NCBI GenBank assembly: GCA_038239195.1 | Contig: JBBSEZ010000226.1 | Span: 1 to 15,667 of the forward strand | Length of the DNA stretch: 15,667 bases | Direction: 5' to 3' | Origin: JBBSEZ01 sp038239195 | GTDB lineage: Bacteria > Planctomycetota > Planctomycetia > Gemmatales > Gemmataceae | Shown: positions 7,309 to 12,519 of the stretch, in pieces | Layout: each line of letters starts with the position of its first letter | Position numbering within the stretch: the first letter of the stretch is position 1 | Program-made: the position numbers and the translations under genes | The notes under the pieces: generated by a model | What the model was told of the DNA's origin: nothing | Databases searched by the model: none | The model's input: only the letters and a program-made list of their open reading frames with translations

Positions 7309-7442
7309 GAAGAGGAATTAGCCACAGATGAACACAGATGGAAGAAGGAAGGATAGAAGATCGAGCAGCCCGATGGCCGTCCCTCCTCTCTTCTGCTTTA
7401 TCTGTGTTCATCTGTGTTCATCTGTGGCTAATTCCTCTTCTT
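7307..7442. repeat. Perfect 34-bp inverted repeat with 10-bp tandem units (interspersed-repeat or terminator hairpin)
   Basis: The arm at 7307-7340 is the exact reverse complement of 7409-7442, with 68 nt between. Both arms carry the phrase CCACAGATGAACACAGATG or its complement. On the right side the unit TCTGTGTTCA occurs twice in a row (7401-7410, 7411-7420), followed by the related TCTGTGGCTA. The left arm starts inside the ftsY stop codon. The sequence is visibly more AT-rich than its surroundings, which suggests acquisition. I recall this CACAGATGAACACAGATG phrase as a widespread intergenic repeat in environmental bacteria. It could act as a terminator for ftsY; there is no U-tract beyond CTCTTCTT. 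Confidence 0.85.
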
Positions 7443-7473
7443 CGTGCCCTCCGTTCCTATGGTTCAAACGCTT

Positions 7474-8412
7474 ATGCCTGAGTTGTATCTCATCACCGGC
7501 GGCGCCGGGTTCATCGGCTCGCACCTCGTCGAAGCGCTGACCGCGGCGGGGCGGCGCGTGCGCGTGTTCGACGACCTGAGCACCGGGCTGCGCTCCAACG
7601 TCGCGCACGTCTCCCCGGCCCCCGAGATCGTGGAAGGCGACGTGGCCGACGCCGACGCGGTGGGCCGGGCGATGCAGGGGGCTGGGGTCGTCTTCCACCT
7701 GGCGGCCCTCGCTTCCGTGCAGCGCAGCATCGAGGCGCCGGCCGAGTCGCACCGCGTTTGCGCCACCGGCACCCTCACCGTCCTCGACGCGGCCCGCCGG
7801 GCCGGCGCCCGCCGCGTGGTCTACGCGGCCTCCTCCAGCGCTTACGGCATTCCACCGGGCGACGTGCAGAGCGAGGACGACCCGGCCCGCCCGCTCTCGC
7901 CCTACGCCGCCGCCAAGTTGGCCGGGGAAGTCTACTGTCAGGCGTTCACTGCCACCTACAACCTGGAAACGGTGCGCCTGCGCTTCTTCAACGTCTTCGG
8001 GCCCCGCCAGCGCGCCGACAGCCCCTATTCCGGCGTGATCGCCCTGTTCGCCGCCGCCCTCCTGGCGGGGCGGGCGCCCACCGTGTTCGGCGATGGCCTG
8101 CAATCGCGCGACTTCGTCTACGTGAGCGACGTGGCCGGGGCCCTGATGCGCGCCGCGGAAGCACCCGAGGCGTCGGGGCGCGTCTACAACGTCGGCAGCG
8201 GGCGCGCGATCGCCGTGCTCGACCTGGTGGCAGCGCTCAACCGCCTGCTCGGGACGGCCCTCGCGCCGGCCCATGCCCCGGCGCGGGCCGGCGACGTGCG
8301 GCACTCGCGCGCCGACGTGAGCCGCGCAGGCCGCGAACTGGGGTTTGCTCCCACCGTGCCGTTCGAGGAAGGGCTGGGGCGCGTCTTGGAGTGGTATCGC
8401 GCGCCGCGCTGA
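7474..8412 (+). CDS. NAD-dependent sugar-nucleotide epimerase/dehydratase (extended SDR, GalE-like)
   Basis: A 312-residue extended SDR. The NAD-binding glycine motif is GGAGFIGS (9-16), with D33 in VFDD for the ribose. The catalytic set is SSS (120-122) and Y144-x-x-x-K148. RFFNVFGPRQ (170-179) and the later GDGLQSRDFVYVSDVA are typical of UDP-glucose/UDP-GlcNAc 4-epimerases and relatives making precursors for envelope polysaccharide. The exact substrate is not decidable by eye. In-frame starts exist at GTG 7444, ATG 7459 and ATG 7474. None has a Shine-Dalgarno; I chose 7474 because the protein then begins five residues before the first beta strand, as usual. It lies just past the inverted repeat and is probably transcribed separately from ftsY. 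Confidence 0.88.
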   Translation: MPELYLITGGAGFIGSHLVEALTAAGRRVRVFDDLSTGLRSNVAHVSPAPEIVEGDVADADAVGRAMQGAGVVFHLAALASVQRSIEAPAESHRVCATGTLTVLDAARRAGARRVVYAASSSAYGIPPGDVQSEDDPARPLSPYAAAKLAGEVYCQAFTATYNLETVRLRFFNVFGPRQRADSPYSGVIALFAAALLAGRAPTVFGDGLQSRDFVYVSDVAGALMRAAEAPEASGRVYNVGSGRAIAVLDLVAALNRLLGTALAPAHAPARAGDVRHSRADVSRAGRELGFAPTVPFEEGLGRVLEWYRAPR

Positions 8413-8428
8413 TTTCGGGCGATTCCTC

Positions 8429-8458
8429 TTGACGCCGGATGCCGATGTTTGGCATAAG
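8429..8458 (+). promoter_or_regulatory. Candidate promoter of the lipoprotein gene
   Basis: TTGACG (8429-8434, 5 of 6) and CATAAG (8453-8458, 4 of 6) are 18 nt apart. ATGCC (8439-8443) and GGCAT (8451-8455) form an inverted repeat around a 7-nt centre in and beside the spacer. Transcription would start near 8465, leaving a leader of about 85 nt. Confidence 0.4.
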
Positions 8459-8550
8459 GCCGCCCCTTCAAAGATCAGTTCGGTCCGGGGGCGAGATCGA
8501 TCCCGGCGCGCCAGGGACGGGGCGAGGCGTGCTCAGCGGCAGGGGGAACC

Positions 8551-9174
8551 ATGTGGCGAACGCTGATGACGGCCAGCCTGGCTGTGCTGCTCGGGGGATG
8601 TGCAAGCGGCCCCTTGCTCGAAAACCCCCTGCTGCTGCGAACCGCCAAGGTTGTGCCCACCGAAAACCCGGTCTACATGCCCCAGGGCGCCATGGCCTAC
8701 TCCCGCGTCTTCGAGAAGGTCTACGACATCCTCCAAGACTACTGGGACATCTCCTACGCCAACCGCTATGACGGCCGGATCGAGACCTTCCCGCGCATCG
8801 CCCCGGGGCTCGAACAACTCTGGAAGCCGGGCAGCCCCGACTTCTCCCAGCGGCTGTACGCCTTCTTCCAGACGGTCCGCCACCGTGCCATTGTCGTCAT
8901 CCGCGTCGCCGACGACGGCGGCTATTTCATCGACGTCAAGGTGCTCAAGGACCTCGAAGACCTTGCCGTCCCCTCGCGCAGCACCGCCGGCGAGGCCACC
9001 TTCCGGCTCAACAGCACCATCGAGCGCCAGTTCGACGTCATCGACACCAACGTCTACGAACCGAACTGGATACCGATCGGGCGCGACACCAAGCTCGAAC
9101 AGGTCCTCCTCGAGCGCATCGCCAGCTTCGATCTGAGTGGGCTGCCCAAAGAGGCACAGCCGGGTTGTCCATAG
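8551..9174 (+). CDS. Putative outer-membrane lipoprotein, planctomycete-type hypothetical
   Basis: A 207-residue protein with a short lipoprotein signal: a hydrophobic stretch (5-14) and lipobox L14-G15-G16-C17. Alanine at +2 argues for sorting to the outer membrane. The mature part has ENP (39-41), DYWDISYANRYDGRIET, PRIAPGLEQLWKPGSPD, VRHRAIVVIRVADDGGYFI, LEDL and a closing GRDTKLEQVLLERI. I recognise this pattern as a hypothetical lipoprotein recurring in planctomycete genomes, but know no function for it. The DGGY-to-EDL stretch looks like a beta-rich domain. The ATG follows AGGGGGAA immediately, a good ribosome binding site. It is convergent with the Rdx selenoprotein gene, with a strong hairpin between the two. 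Confidence 0.85.
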   Translation: MWRTLMTASLAVLLGGCASGPLLENPLLLRTAKVVPTENPVYMPQGAMAYSRVFEKVYDILQDYWDISYANRYDGRIETFPRIAPGLEQLWKPGSPDFSQRLYAFFQTVRHRAIVVIRVADDGGYFIDVKVLKDLEDLAVPSRSTAGEATFRLNSTIERQFDVIDTNVYEPNWIPIGRDTKLEQVLLERIASFDLSGLPKEAQPGCP

Positions 9175-9240
9175 GAAGGAAGCCAGGGGCCCACGCCACC
9201 TGGCGTTGGCCGAGGCCGGCTGCGAGAAATACCGCTGCAA

Positions 9241-9274
9241 GGACGCGGGCCCGAGACTTCCCCGGCCCGCGTCC
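9241..9274. terminator. Strong hairpin between convergent genes, candidate bidirectional terminator
   Basis: GGACGCGGGCC (9241-9251) is the exact complement of GGCCCGCGTCC (9264-9274): an 11-bp GC-rich stem with a 12-nt loop. It lies 66 nt past the lipoprotein stop and 19 nt past the stop of the minus-strand Rdx gene, where a shared terminator is expected. On the plus strand it is followed by CTTCTCCTC; neither side has a long U-tract. Confidence 0.55.
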
Positions 9275-9293
9275 CTTCTCCTCACGAAAAGAG

Positions 9294-9536
9294 TCAGGTC
9301 CTGGCCGCTGTGGAGGGCGCCCCGCGCACCAGGGCCAGCACCTCCTCGGCGCTCGGCATGGATTCGCCCTTCCGGGCCACCACGCGCCCATCCACGGCAA
9401 CGGTGAGCTCCCCCCGTCCCCCATCGACCACCTGCACTTCCAGGCCCGCCTCTTTCCTCAGCGACGCCGCCAGACTGGCGGCTTGCTCCCGAATCCCCGC
9501 TCAGACGGGGCACTGACGGATTTGCACCTTCTTCAT
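9294..9536 (-). CDS. SelW/Rdx-family thioredoxin-like selenoprotein with CxxU motif (TGA read as selenocysteine)
   Basis: The minus-strand frame from ATG 9536 to TGA 9296-9294 encodes 80 residues with one in-frame TGA at codon 12 (9503-9501). Around it the protein reads KKVQIRQC-P-V-U: a first beta strand followed by CxxU at 9-12, the redox motif of the Rdx family (SelW, SelT, SelH). The rest keeps the family pattern: a helix of Ala/Leu repeats, EVQVVDGGRGELTVAVDG (33-50, the G-x-G-x-x-x-V-x-V-D-G strand pair), then RKGESMPSAEEVLALVR (55-71). Length fits the short bacterial Rdx proteins. AAGGAGGG lies 7 nt before the ATG. A hairpin starts 18 nt after the TGA (see the SECIS entry). Conservation on both sides of the TGA argues against a chance stop, and TGA ends several neighbouring genes, so it is not recoded generally. 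Rdx proteins are thiol oxidoreductases; the partner is unknown. A nonsense mutation of a CxxC protein is the main alternative. Confidence 0.85.
9466..9482 (-). promoter_or_regulatory. Candidate bacterial SECIS hairpin just downstream of the in-frame TGA
   Basis: On the minus strand GCCGCCA (9482-9476), loop GTC (9475-9473) and TGGCGGC (9472-9466) form a perfect 7-bp stem with a 3-nt loop. It starts 18 nt after the TGA at 9503-9501, so the loop is 25 nt away, within the known range for bacterial SECIS elements. The first loop base is G, as SelB-type recognition prefers. It lies within the coding sequence, as bacterial SECIS elements do. SelB binding itself is not shown by the sequence. Confidence 0.7.
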
Positions 9537-9567
9537 GGCTCTCCCTCCTTTTCACTCGCGGCGAACG

Positions 9568-9596
9568 AATTTACTGCAGTGCAGACCGCGTGCCAA
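9568..9596 (-). promoter_or_regulatory. Candidate promoter of the selenoprotein gene with an embedded palindrome
   Basis: On the minus strand TTGGCA (9596-9591, 5 of 6) and TAAATT (9573-9568, 4 of 6) are separated by 17 nt. The start point would be about 25 nt before the ATG, with the ribosome binding site inside that leader. The spacer holds CTGCA-G-TGCAG (9574-9584), a possible operator abutting the -10 box. Confidence 0.5.
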
Positions 9597-9660
9597 CCGA
9601 GGGCCTCCCCTCCACAAGGCCCTCTGGGGCGATCGTACGCGAACTGGATGGCGCGCAAAC

Positions 9661-9700
9661 GAAACCTCCCACGACCGGATCGCCGGTCGAGGGAGGTTTC
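9661..9700 (-). terminator. Long hairpin between the histidine kinase and selenoprotein genes, candidate terminator
   Basis: GAAACCTCCC (9661-9670) pairs perfectly with GGGAGGTTTC (9691-9700). After one A/A mismatch the stem continues through 9672-9678 / 9683-9689 to a 4-nt loop, giving 17 bp in all over 40 nt. On the minus strand it is followed by GTTTG, a short T-rich run, so it may end the kinase transcript before the selenoprotein promoter. The near-perfect symmetry also fits a mobile palindromic repeat. Confidence 0.5.
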
Positions 9701-9744
9701 CTGCGCGTCCCCGCTGAGGCGAGCGGCAGGGCTTGGTTTGCTGT

Positions 9745-9768
9745 AGGACGGCTCGGGAGGGCCGTCCT
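9745..9768. repeat. Palindromic GC-rich hairpin just past the histidine kinase stop
   Basis: AGGACGGC (9745-9752) pairs with GCCGTCCT (9761-9768) around an 8-nt loop. It lies about 29 nt downstream of the kinase stop codon. It resembles the REP-like GGACGGC...GCCGTCC repeats I associate with planctomycete intergenic regions (memory, not checked), and may protect or end the transcript. Confidence 0.45.
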
Positions 9769-9796
9769 CCAAGCATGCCTTCTCCTGCCGGTCGCC

Positions 9797-10558
9797 TTAC
9801 TCCTTGCCGTCTCCGAGGTTGAGCGGCAGCTTGACGGTGAACGTCGCCCCCTTGCCGGCCACGCTCTCCACGCGAATCCTGCCCTGATGCTGTTCGATGA
9901 TCTGCCGGCAGACGCTCAGGCCGAGGCCGGTCCCGCCGTGGCCGTTGGCGTCGGGCTCCTTGGTCGTGTAGAAGGGCTCGAAGATTAAGCGCAGCCGATC
10001 GGGCGGAATGCCGACCCCAGTGTCGCCGACCTTGATCTCCGCCATTTTCGTGCGGGCGTTCTCGCGAACTTCCAGCCGCAGGTGCCCGCCGCGAGGCATC
10101 GCCTGACGGGCGTTGATGAGGAGGTTGAGCAGCACCTGCTCGATCTGGGCGGGCACCACGCAGGCCTGAGGCCGACCGTGGTACTTCTTATCGAGGTGGA
10201 TGCGGTGTTTGCTGAGGTCCTTGTCGGTGAGGATGAGCACCTCCTCGACCAGGGCGACCAAGTCGGTCGTCTGCCGGGCCGTCGAGGTGTTGCGGGCGAA
10301 GCCGAGCATGCTATTGACGATCGTCGCCGCGCGCTGACTGCCCTTGAGGATGCGCTCGAGGGCCTGGGTACAAGAGGCCTCGTCCTCGGGCTTCCGCAGG
10401 GCCAGGCGGGCGTAGTTGATGATCGTCGTCAGGATGTTGTTGAACTCGTGCGCAACGCTGCTCGCCAGGGTGCCCACGCTGCTCAACTTCTGCGCGTGCA
10501 GCAGTTGCTGGCGGAGCTGGTCGGTCTCGCTCGGAACCATCACGTCCTCGCCGGTCAT
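9797..10558 (-). CDS. Soluble sensor-less histidine kinase (HisKA + HATPase)
   Basis: A 253-residue kinase made only of the core. A short coiled-coil lead (about 10-27, DQLRQQLLHAQKLSSVG) runs into the H box SVAHEFNNIL with phospho-acceptor H37. Then come the N box LLNLLINARQAM (N145, N149), the G1 box DTGVGIP (179-185), the F box IFEPFYTTK and the G2 box GGTGLGLSV (208-216). The HEFNN form is typical of kinases resembling NtrB and of hybrid kinases. There is no transmembrane segment, PAS or GAF domain, so the signal must come from a partner protein, and no response regulator is visible nearby: an orphan cytosolic kinase. The ATG at 10558 has GGGAGG about 9 nt upstream. Length is well below most sensor kinases, but the core is complete, so it is not a fragment of a catalytic domain. 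Confidence 0.92.
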   Translation of the reverse strand: MTGEDVMVPSETDQLRQQLLHAQKLSSVGTLASSVAHEFNNILTTIINYARLALRKPEDEASCTQALERILKGSQRAATIVNSMLGFARNTSTARQTTDLVALVEEVLILTDKDLSKHRIHLDKKYHGRPQACVVPAQIEQVLLNLLINARQAMPRGGHLRLEVRENARTKMAEIKVGDTGVGIPPDRLRLIFEPFYTTKEPDANGHGGTGLGLSVCRQIIEQHQGRIRVESVAGKGATFTVKLPLNLGDGKE

Positions 10559-10590
10559 TTCCGTCGCCTCCCGCCTGCGTTGTCGGGGCC

Positions 10591-10606
10591 GGCCAGTTGT
10601 CTGGCC
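10591..10606. other. Small hairpin upstream of the histidine kinase gene
   Basis: GGCCAG (10591-10596) and CTGGCC (10601-10606) form a 6-bp stem with loop TTGT, about 33 nt before the kinase start codon. It would lie in the mRNA leader or act as an operator. No convincing promoter was found in the 278-nt gap between the kinase and hydrolase genes. Confidence 0.3.
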
Positions 10607-10744
10607 CTGGTGAGTATCGACCGGTCCGAGAGCGGCTCTTCACCGGAACTCCTTGCAGGGATGGCCATTAAGCGCATGAAATGGGGCAGCGACGGCGAGT
10701 GGGAGAGCGGCGCGAGGGCCGTGGGGCGGCGAACGAAGGCAAGA

Positions 10745-10782
10745 GCGCCCGAGAGGGAGGACCAGGAGGCCCCCTCGGGCGC
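10745..10782 (-). terminator. Candidate terminator of the alpha/beta hydrolase gene
   Basis: GCGCCCGAG (10745-10753) pairs with CTCGGGCGC (10774-10782), extended by GGG/CCC after a bulged A, for a 12-bp GC-rich stem. It begins 54 nt past the hydrolase stop on the minus strand and is followed there by TCTTGCCTTCG, a weak pyrimidine run. Confidence 0.5.
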
Positions 10783-10836
10783 ACGGCGGTGAGTTGGGCG
10801 CCCCGGGAAGCCTCCGTTGCCGCCGAGCTCGTGCCC

Positions 10837-11712
10837 TCAGCGCGGCGCCGGCAAGAGAGCGCGCTTCTTCATCCACGCCTCCAATTTATCCGGCCAGCCG
10901 GCCAGGTCGGGAAACCGCCGGGCGAGCCCAACGCCGTGCGGGCCCTTCTCGTAGAGGTGCAGTTCGGCGGGGACCTTGTGCTTCAGGCACGCCTGGTAGA
11001 AGAGGGTGCTGTTCTGCACCGGCACGACCGCGTCGTCCTTGGTGTGGAAGAGAAACGTCGGCGGAGTGCGAGCCGTCACCTGTTTGTCGTTGCTCAGGCT
11101 TTCGACCAATTTCGCATCGGGCTTGTCGCCGAGCAAGTTGTGGCGCGACCCGCCGTGCGCGAAGGGCGGTGCCATCGAAATCACGGGGTAGCAAAGGATG
11201 GCGAAGTCGGGCCGGCAGCCCTGGCGCTCGATCGGATCGGCGGCGGCCGGCTTGCCGTCGTCGAAGTGGGTGGCGGCCGTGGACGCCAGGTGCCCGCCCG
11301 CCGAGAAGCCCCACACGCCGACACGCTTCGGATCGACCTGCCACGCCTTGGCGTTGGCCCGCACCGTGCGCAGAGCGCGCTGAGCGTCCTGGAGCGGGGC
11401 GGGGTGCCGGTAGCGCGTCCCCAACCGATACTTCAGGACGAAGGCCGTCACCCCGCGCGCATTGAGCCACTGGGCGATCTCGAGGCCTTCGTGCCCCAGC
11501 GCCAGCCCGCCGTACCCACCGCCCGGACAGACGACGACGGCGGTGCCGTTCGCCTTGCCAGCCGGGGGACGGTAGGCGGTCAGCGTCGGCTTGTCGCGCG
11601 GCTCGGTGCCCACGGCGCCCGGCGCGCCTTTGGGCCACAACAACTCTTCCTTCGGCTTCGCCGGTTCCGCGCCCGGCACCGCCAGGGCCAGCGCCAGAAA
11701 CACAGGGCTCAT
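10837..11712 (-). CDS. Secreted alpha/beta hydrolase, carbohydrate-esterase-like (BD-FAE/XynB type)
   Basis: A 291-residue protein with a short signal peptide (hydrophobic 3-13, likely cut near AVPGAEPA). The alpha/beta hydrolase core shows the oxyanion-hole loop CPGGGYGG (62-69), the nucleophile elbow GFSAG (S137), the acid in HTKDDAVVP (D226 or D227) and the histidine in KGPHGVG (H259). This order and spacing match planctomycete esterase/lipase-like proteins annotated as acetylxylan esterases or endo-xylanase-like esterases. A role in removing acetyl or feruloyl groups from polysaccharides outside the cytoplasm is inferred. I chose the ATG at 11712: it is followed by the signal peptide and preceded by AAAGGCGGAG. 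The open frame continues upstream to 12051, but that part is unrelated debris. Confidence 0.85.
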   Translation of the reverse strand: MSPVFLALALAVPGAEPAKPKEELLWPKGAPGAVGTEPRDKPTLTAYRPPAGKANGTAVVVCPGGGYGGLALGHEGLEIAQWLNARGVTAFVLKYRLGTRYRHPAPLQDAQRALRTVRANAKAWQVDPKRVGVWGFSAGGHLASTAATHFDDGKPAAADPIERQGCRPDFAILCYPVISMAPPFAHGGSRHNLLGDKPDAKLVESLSNDKQVTARTPPTFLFHTKDDAVVPVQNSTLFYQACLKHKVPAELHLYEKGPHGVGLARRFPDLAGWPDKLEAWMKKRALLPAPR

Positions 11713-11929
11713 GATCTCCGCCTTTCGGGCTGGGGCGCCAGGCGAGCTCCGGGCGATCCTCCCGGTTGCCTGGCGTTGCCGGGGATTGGTGAGCATACGG
11801 CGCGAGGGACAGAATGGCCGGGACGGGCCGGCCTTGTCCGACCAGGGAAGGAAGTTATCATTGAAAGGGAGAGGCGGCCGCTCAACTACCAGGGGAGAGA
11901 ATTCGACTTCTCGCGCCCCTGGCCGGGAG

Positions 11930-12150
11930 TGGTCGCCCCGGAAGCCGCCGCTGGCAAAGACCGATTGCGTGGGCGCCTGGGTGTAATCGGGGGCGCCGCT
12001 CGCGAGGGGGAAGTCGCACTCGGTGATGGTCCCGTCGTTGTTGACCGACACCAGGAACGGCCCCCGTTGGTCGAGGCCGTGTGGAAGGCGAGGCCATCGA
12101 CGCCTGCGGAGTTGGCGACAACCTGGACGAAGGGTGCCGTCCCTCCGAAA
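11930..12150 (-). pseudogene. Frameshifted fragment of a secreted beta-propeller-like protein
   Basis: One minus frame reads ...APFVQVVANSAGVDGLAFHT, ASTN and breaks at a run of five G (plus strand C at 12061-12065). The next frame continues GPFLVSVNNDGTITECDF, then TQAPTQSVFASGGFRGDH. Joined, this looks like one blade of a beta-propeller: VDGLAF...FLVS..NDGTI, then GGFRGD, which I associate with large secreted planctomycete proteins where V-G-P-D-G-C-L-Y follows. That continuation is missing here, and there is no start codon with a ribosome binding site. I read it as a gene remnant with an indel in the G run; an assembly or sequencing error in the homopolymer could explain the frameshift but not the missing ends. 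Confidence 0.45.
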
Positions 12151-12270
12151 GATGGCGACCCCAGCCGGGGGCCCGCGCCGCGTTGCGTTGCCACCTCGAC
12201 ACGCTTGTCCGAGGCAGTTCCCGCACCGCCACCCGTTCGCGCACCACTTCCTCGGGCACCTGCATCCGAG

Positions 12271-12447
12271 CTACCCAAGCTGCCGGTCGCGCGTCCGGCC
12301 TGCCTCGCCAGGGAACGGCGCCGAGCGCGTGTCCAGCCAACGCTCGAAGATGAAGTCGCCCGGCGACAGCCTCAACAGCCACGCCAGCAGCTCCAGCGCA
12401 TACCAGCGCGCCAGGTAGCGGCAGGCCTGGTCGTACGGCCCCCCGAC
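12271..12447 (-). pseudogene. Fragment of a nuclease-like (Rpn/PD-(D/E)XK type) planctomycete hypothetical protein
   Basis: The minus frame reads GPYDQACRYLARWYALELLAWL, LRLSPGDFIFERWLDTRS and FPGEAGRTRD before a TAG at 12273-12271. From memory this is the N-terminal region of a family abundant in Gemmata-like planctomycetes (ELLAWLLxLxPxDFxFExWLDTRxxxFPGEPDRTCDTVA), thought to be Rpn/PD-(D/E)XK-related. Here only about 59 residues remain; the catalytic part is missing and unrelated sequence follows. There is no ATG. It abuts the beta-propeller fragment, suggesting repeated deletion or insertion at this spot. Confidence 0.45.
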
Positions 12448-12519
12448 GTCGGGGCCCCACCTGCGCGGCGCCGGCAGCGTCGCCGCAAGGTGGGGCCGCG
12501 TCAAATCGCGGCTTGGCCT

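Larger units (their letters stand above)
11713..12519. other. Degenerate stretch of about 0.8 kb with no intact gene
   Basis: Between the hydrolase start and the beta-propeller gene's stop there is no intact gene with a ribosome binding site. The minus strand holds two recognisable protein fragments from unrelated families (separate entries). The part nearest the hydrolase (about 11713-11929) should contain its promoter, but no convincing -35/-10 pair was found. A perfect 14-nt palindrome, CCCCGACGTCGGGG, lies at 12441-12454. Confidence 0.6.

Noticed and set aside
7401..7430. Short tandem units as a possible CRISPR array
   Set aside because: Units are 10 nt, contiguous and without spacers, and no cas genes are present.
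9501..9503. In-frame TGA as an ordinary nonsense mutation or as general stop-codon reassignment
   Set aside because: The codon sits exactly at the Rdx redox position, the frame is conserved on both sides, a SECIS-like hairpin follows, and TGA is a normal stop in several genes here (sulfatase, DUF4276, hydrolase, beta-propeller, MoxR).
8533..9555. Minus-strand open frame covering the selenoprotein region and the antisense of the lipoprotein
   Set aside because: It is in a different frame from the Rdx protein and its translation is low-complexity; the Rdx frame has the motifs and the ribosome binding site.
11713..12051. N-terminal extension of the hydrolase up to 12051
   Set aside because: The extension reads into beta-propeller debris; the ATG at 11712 has a ribosome binding site and begins a signal peptide.
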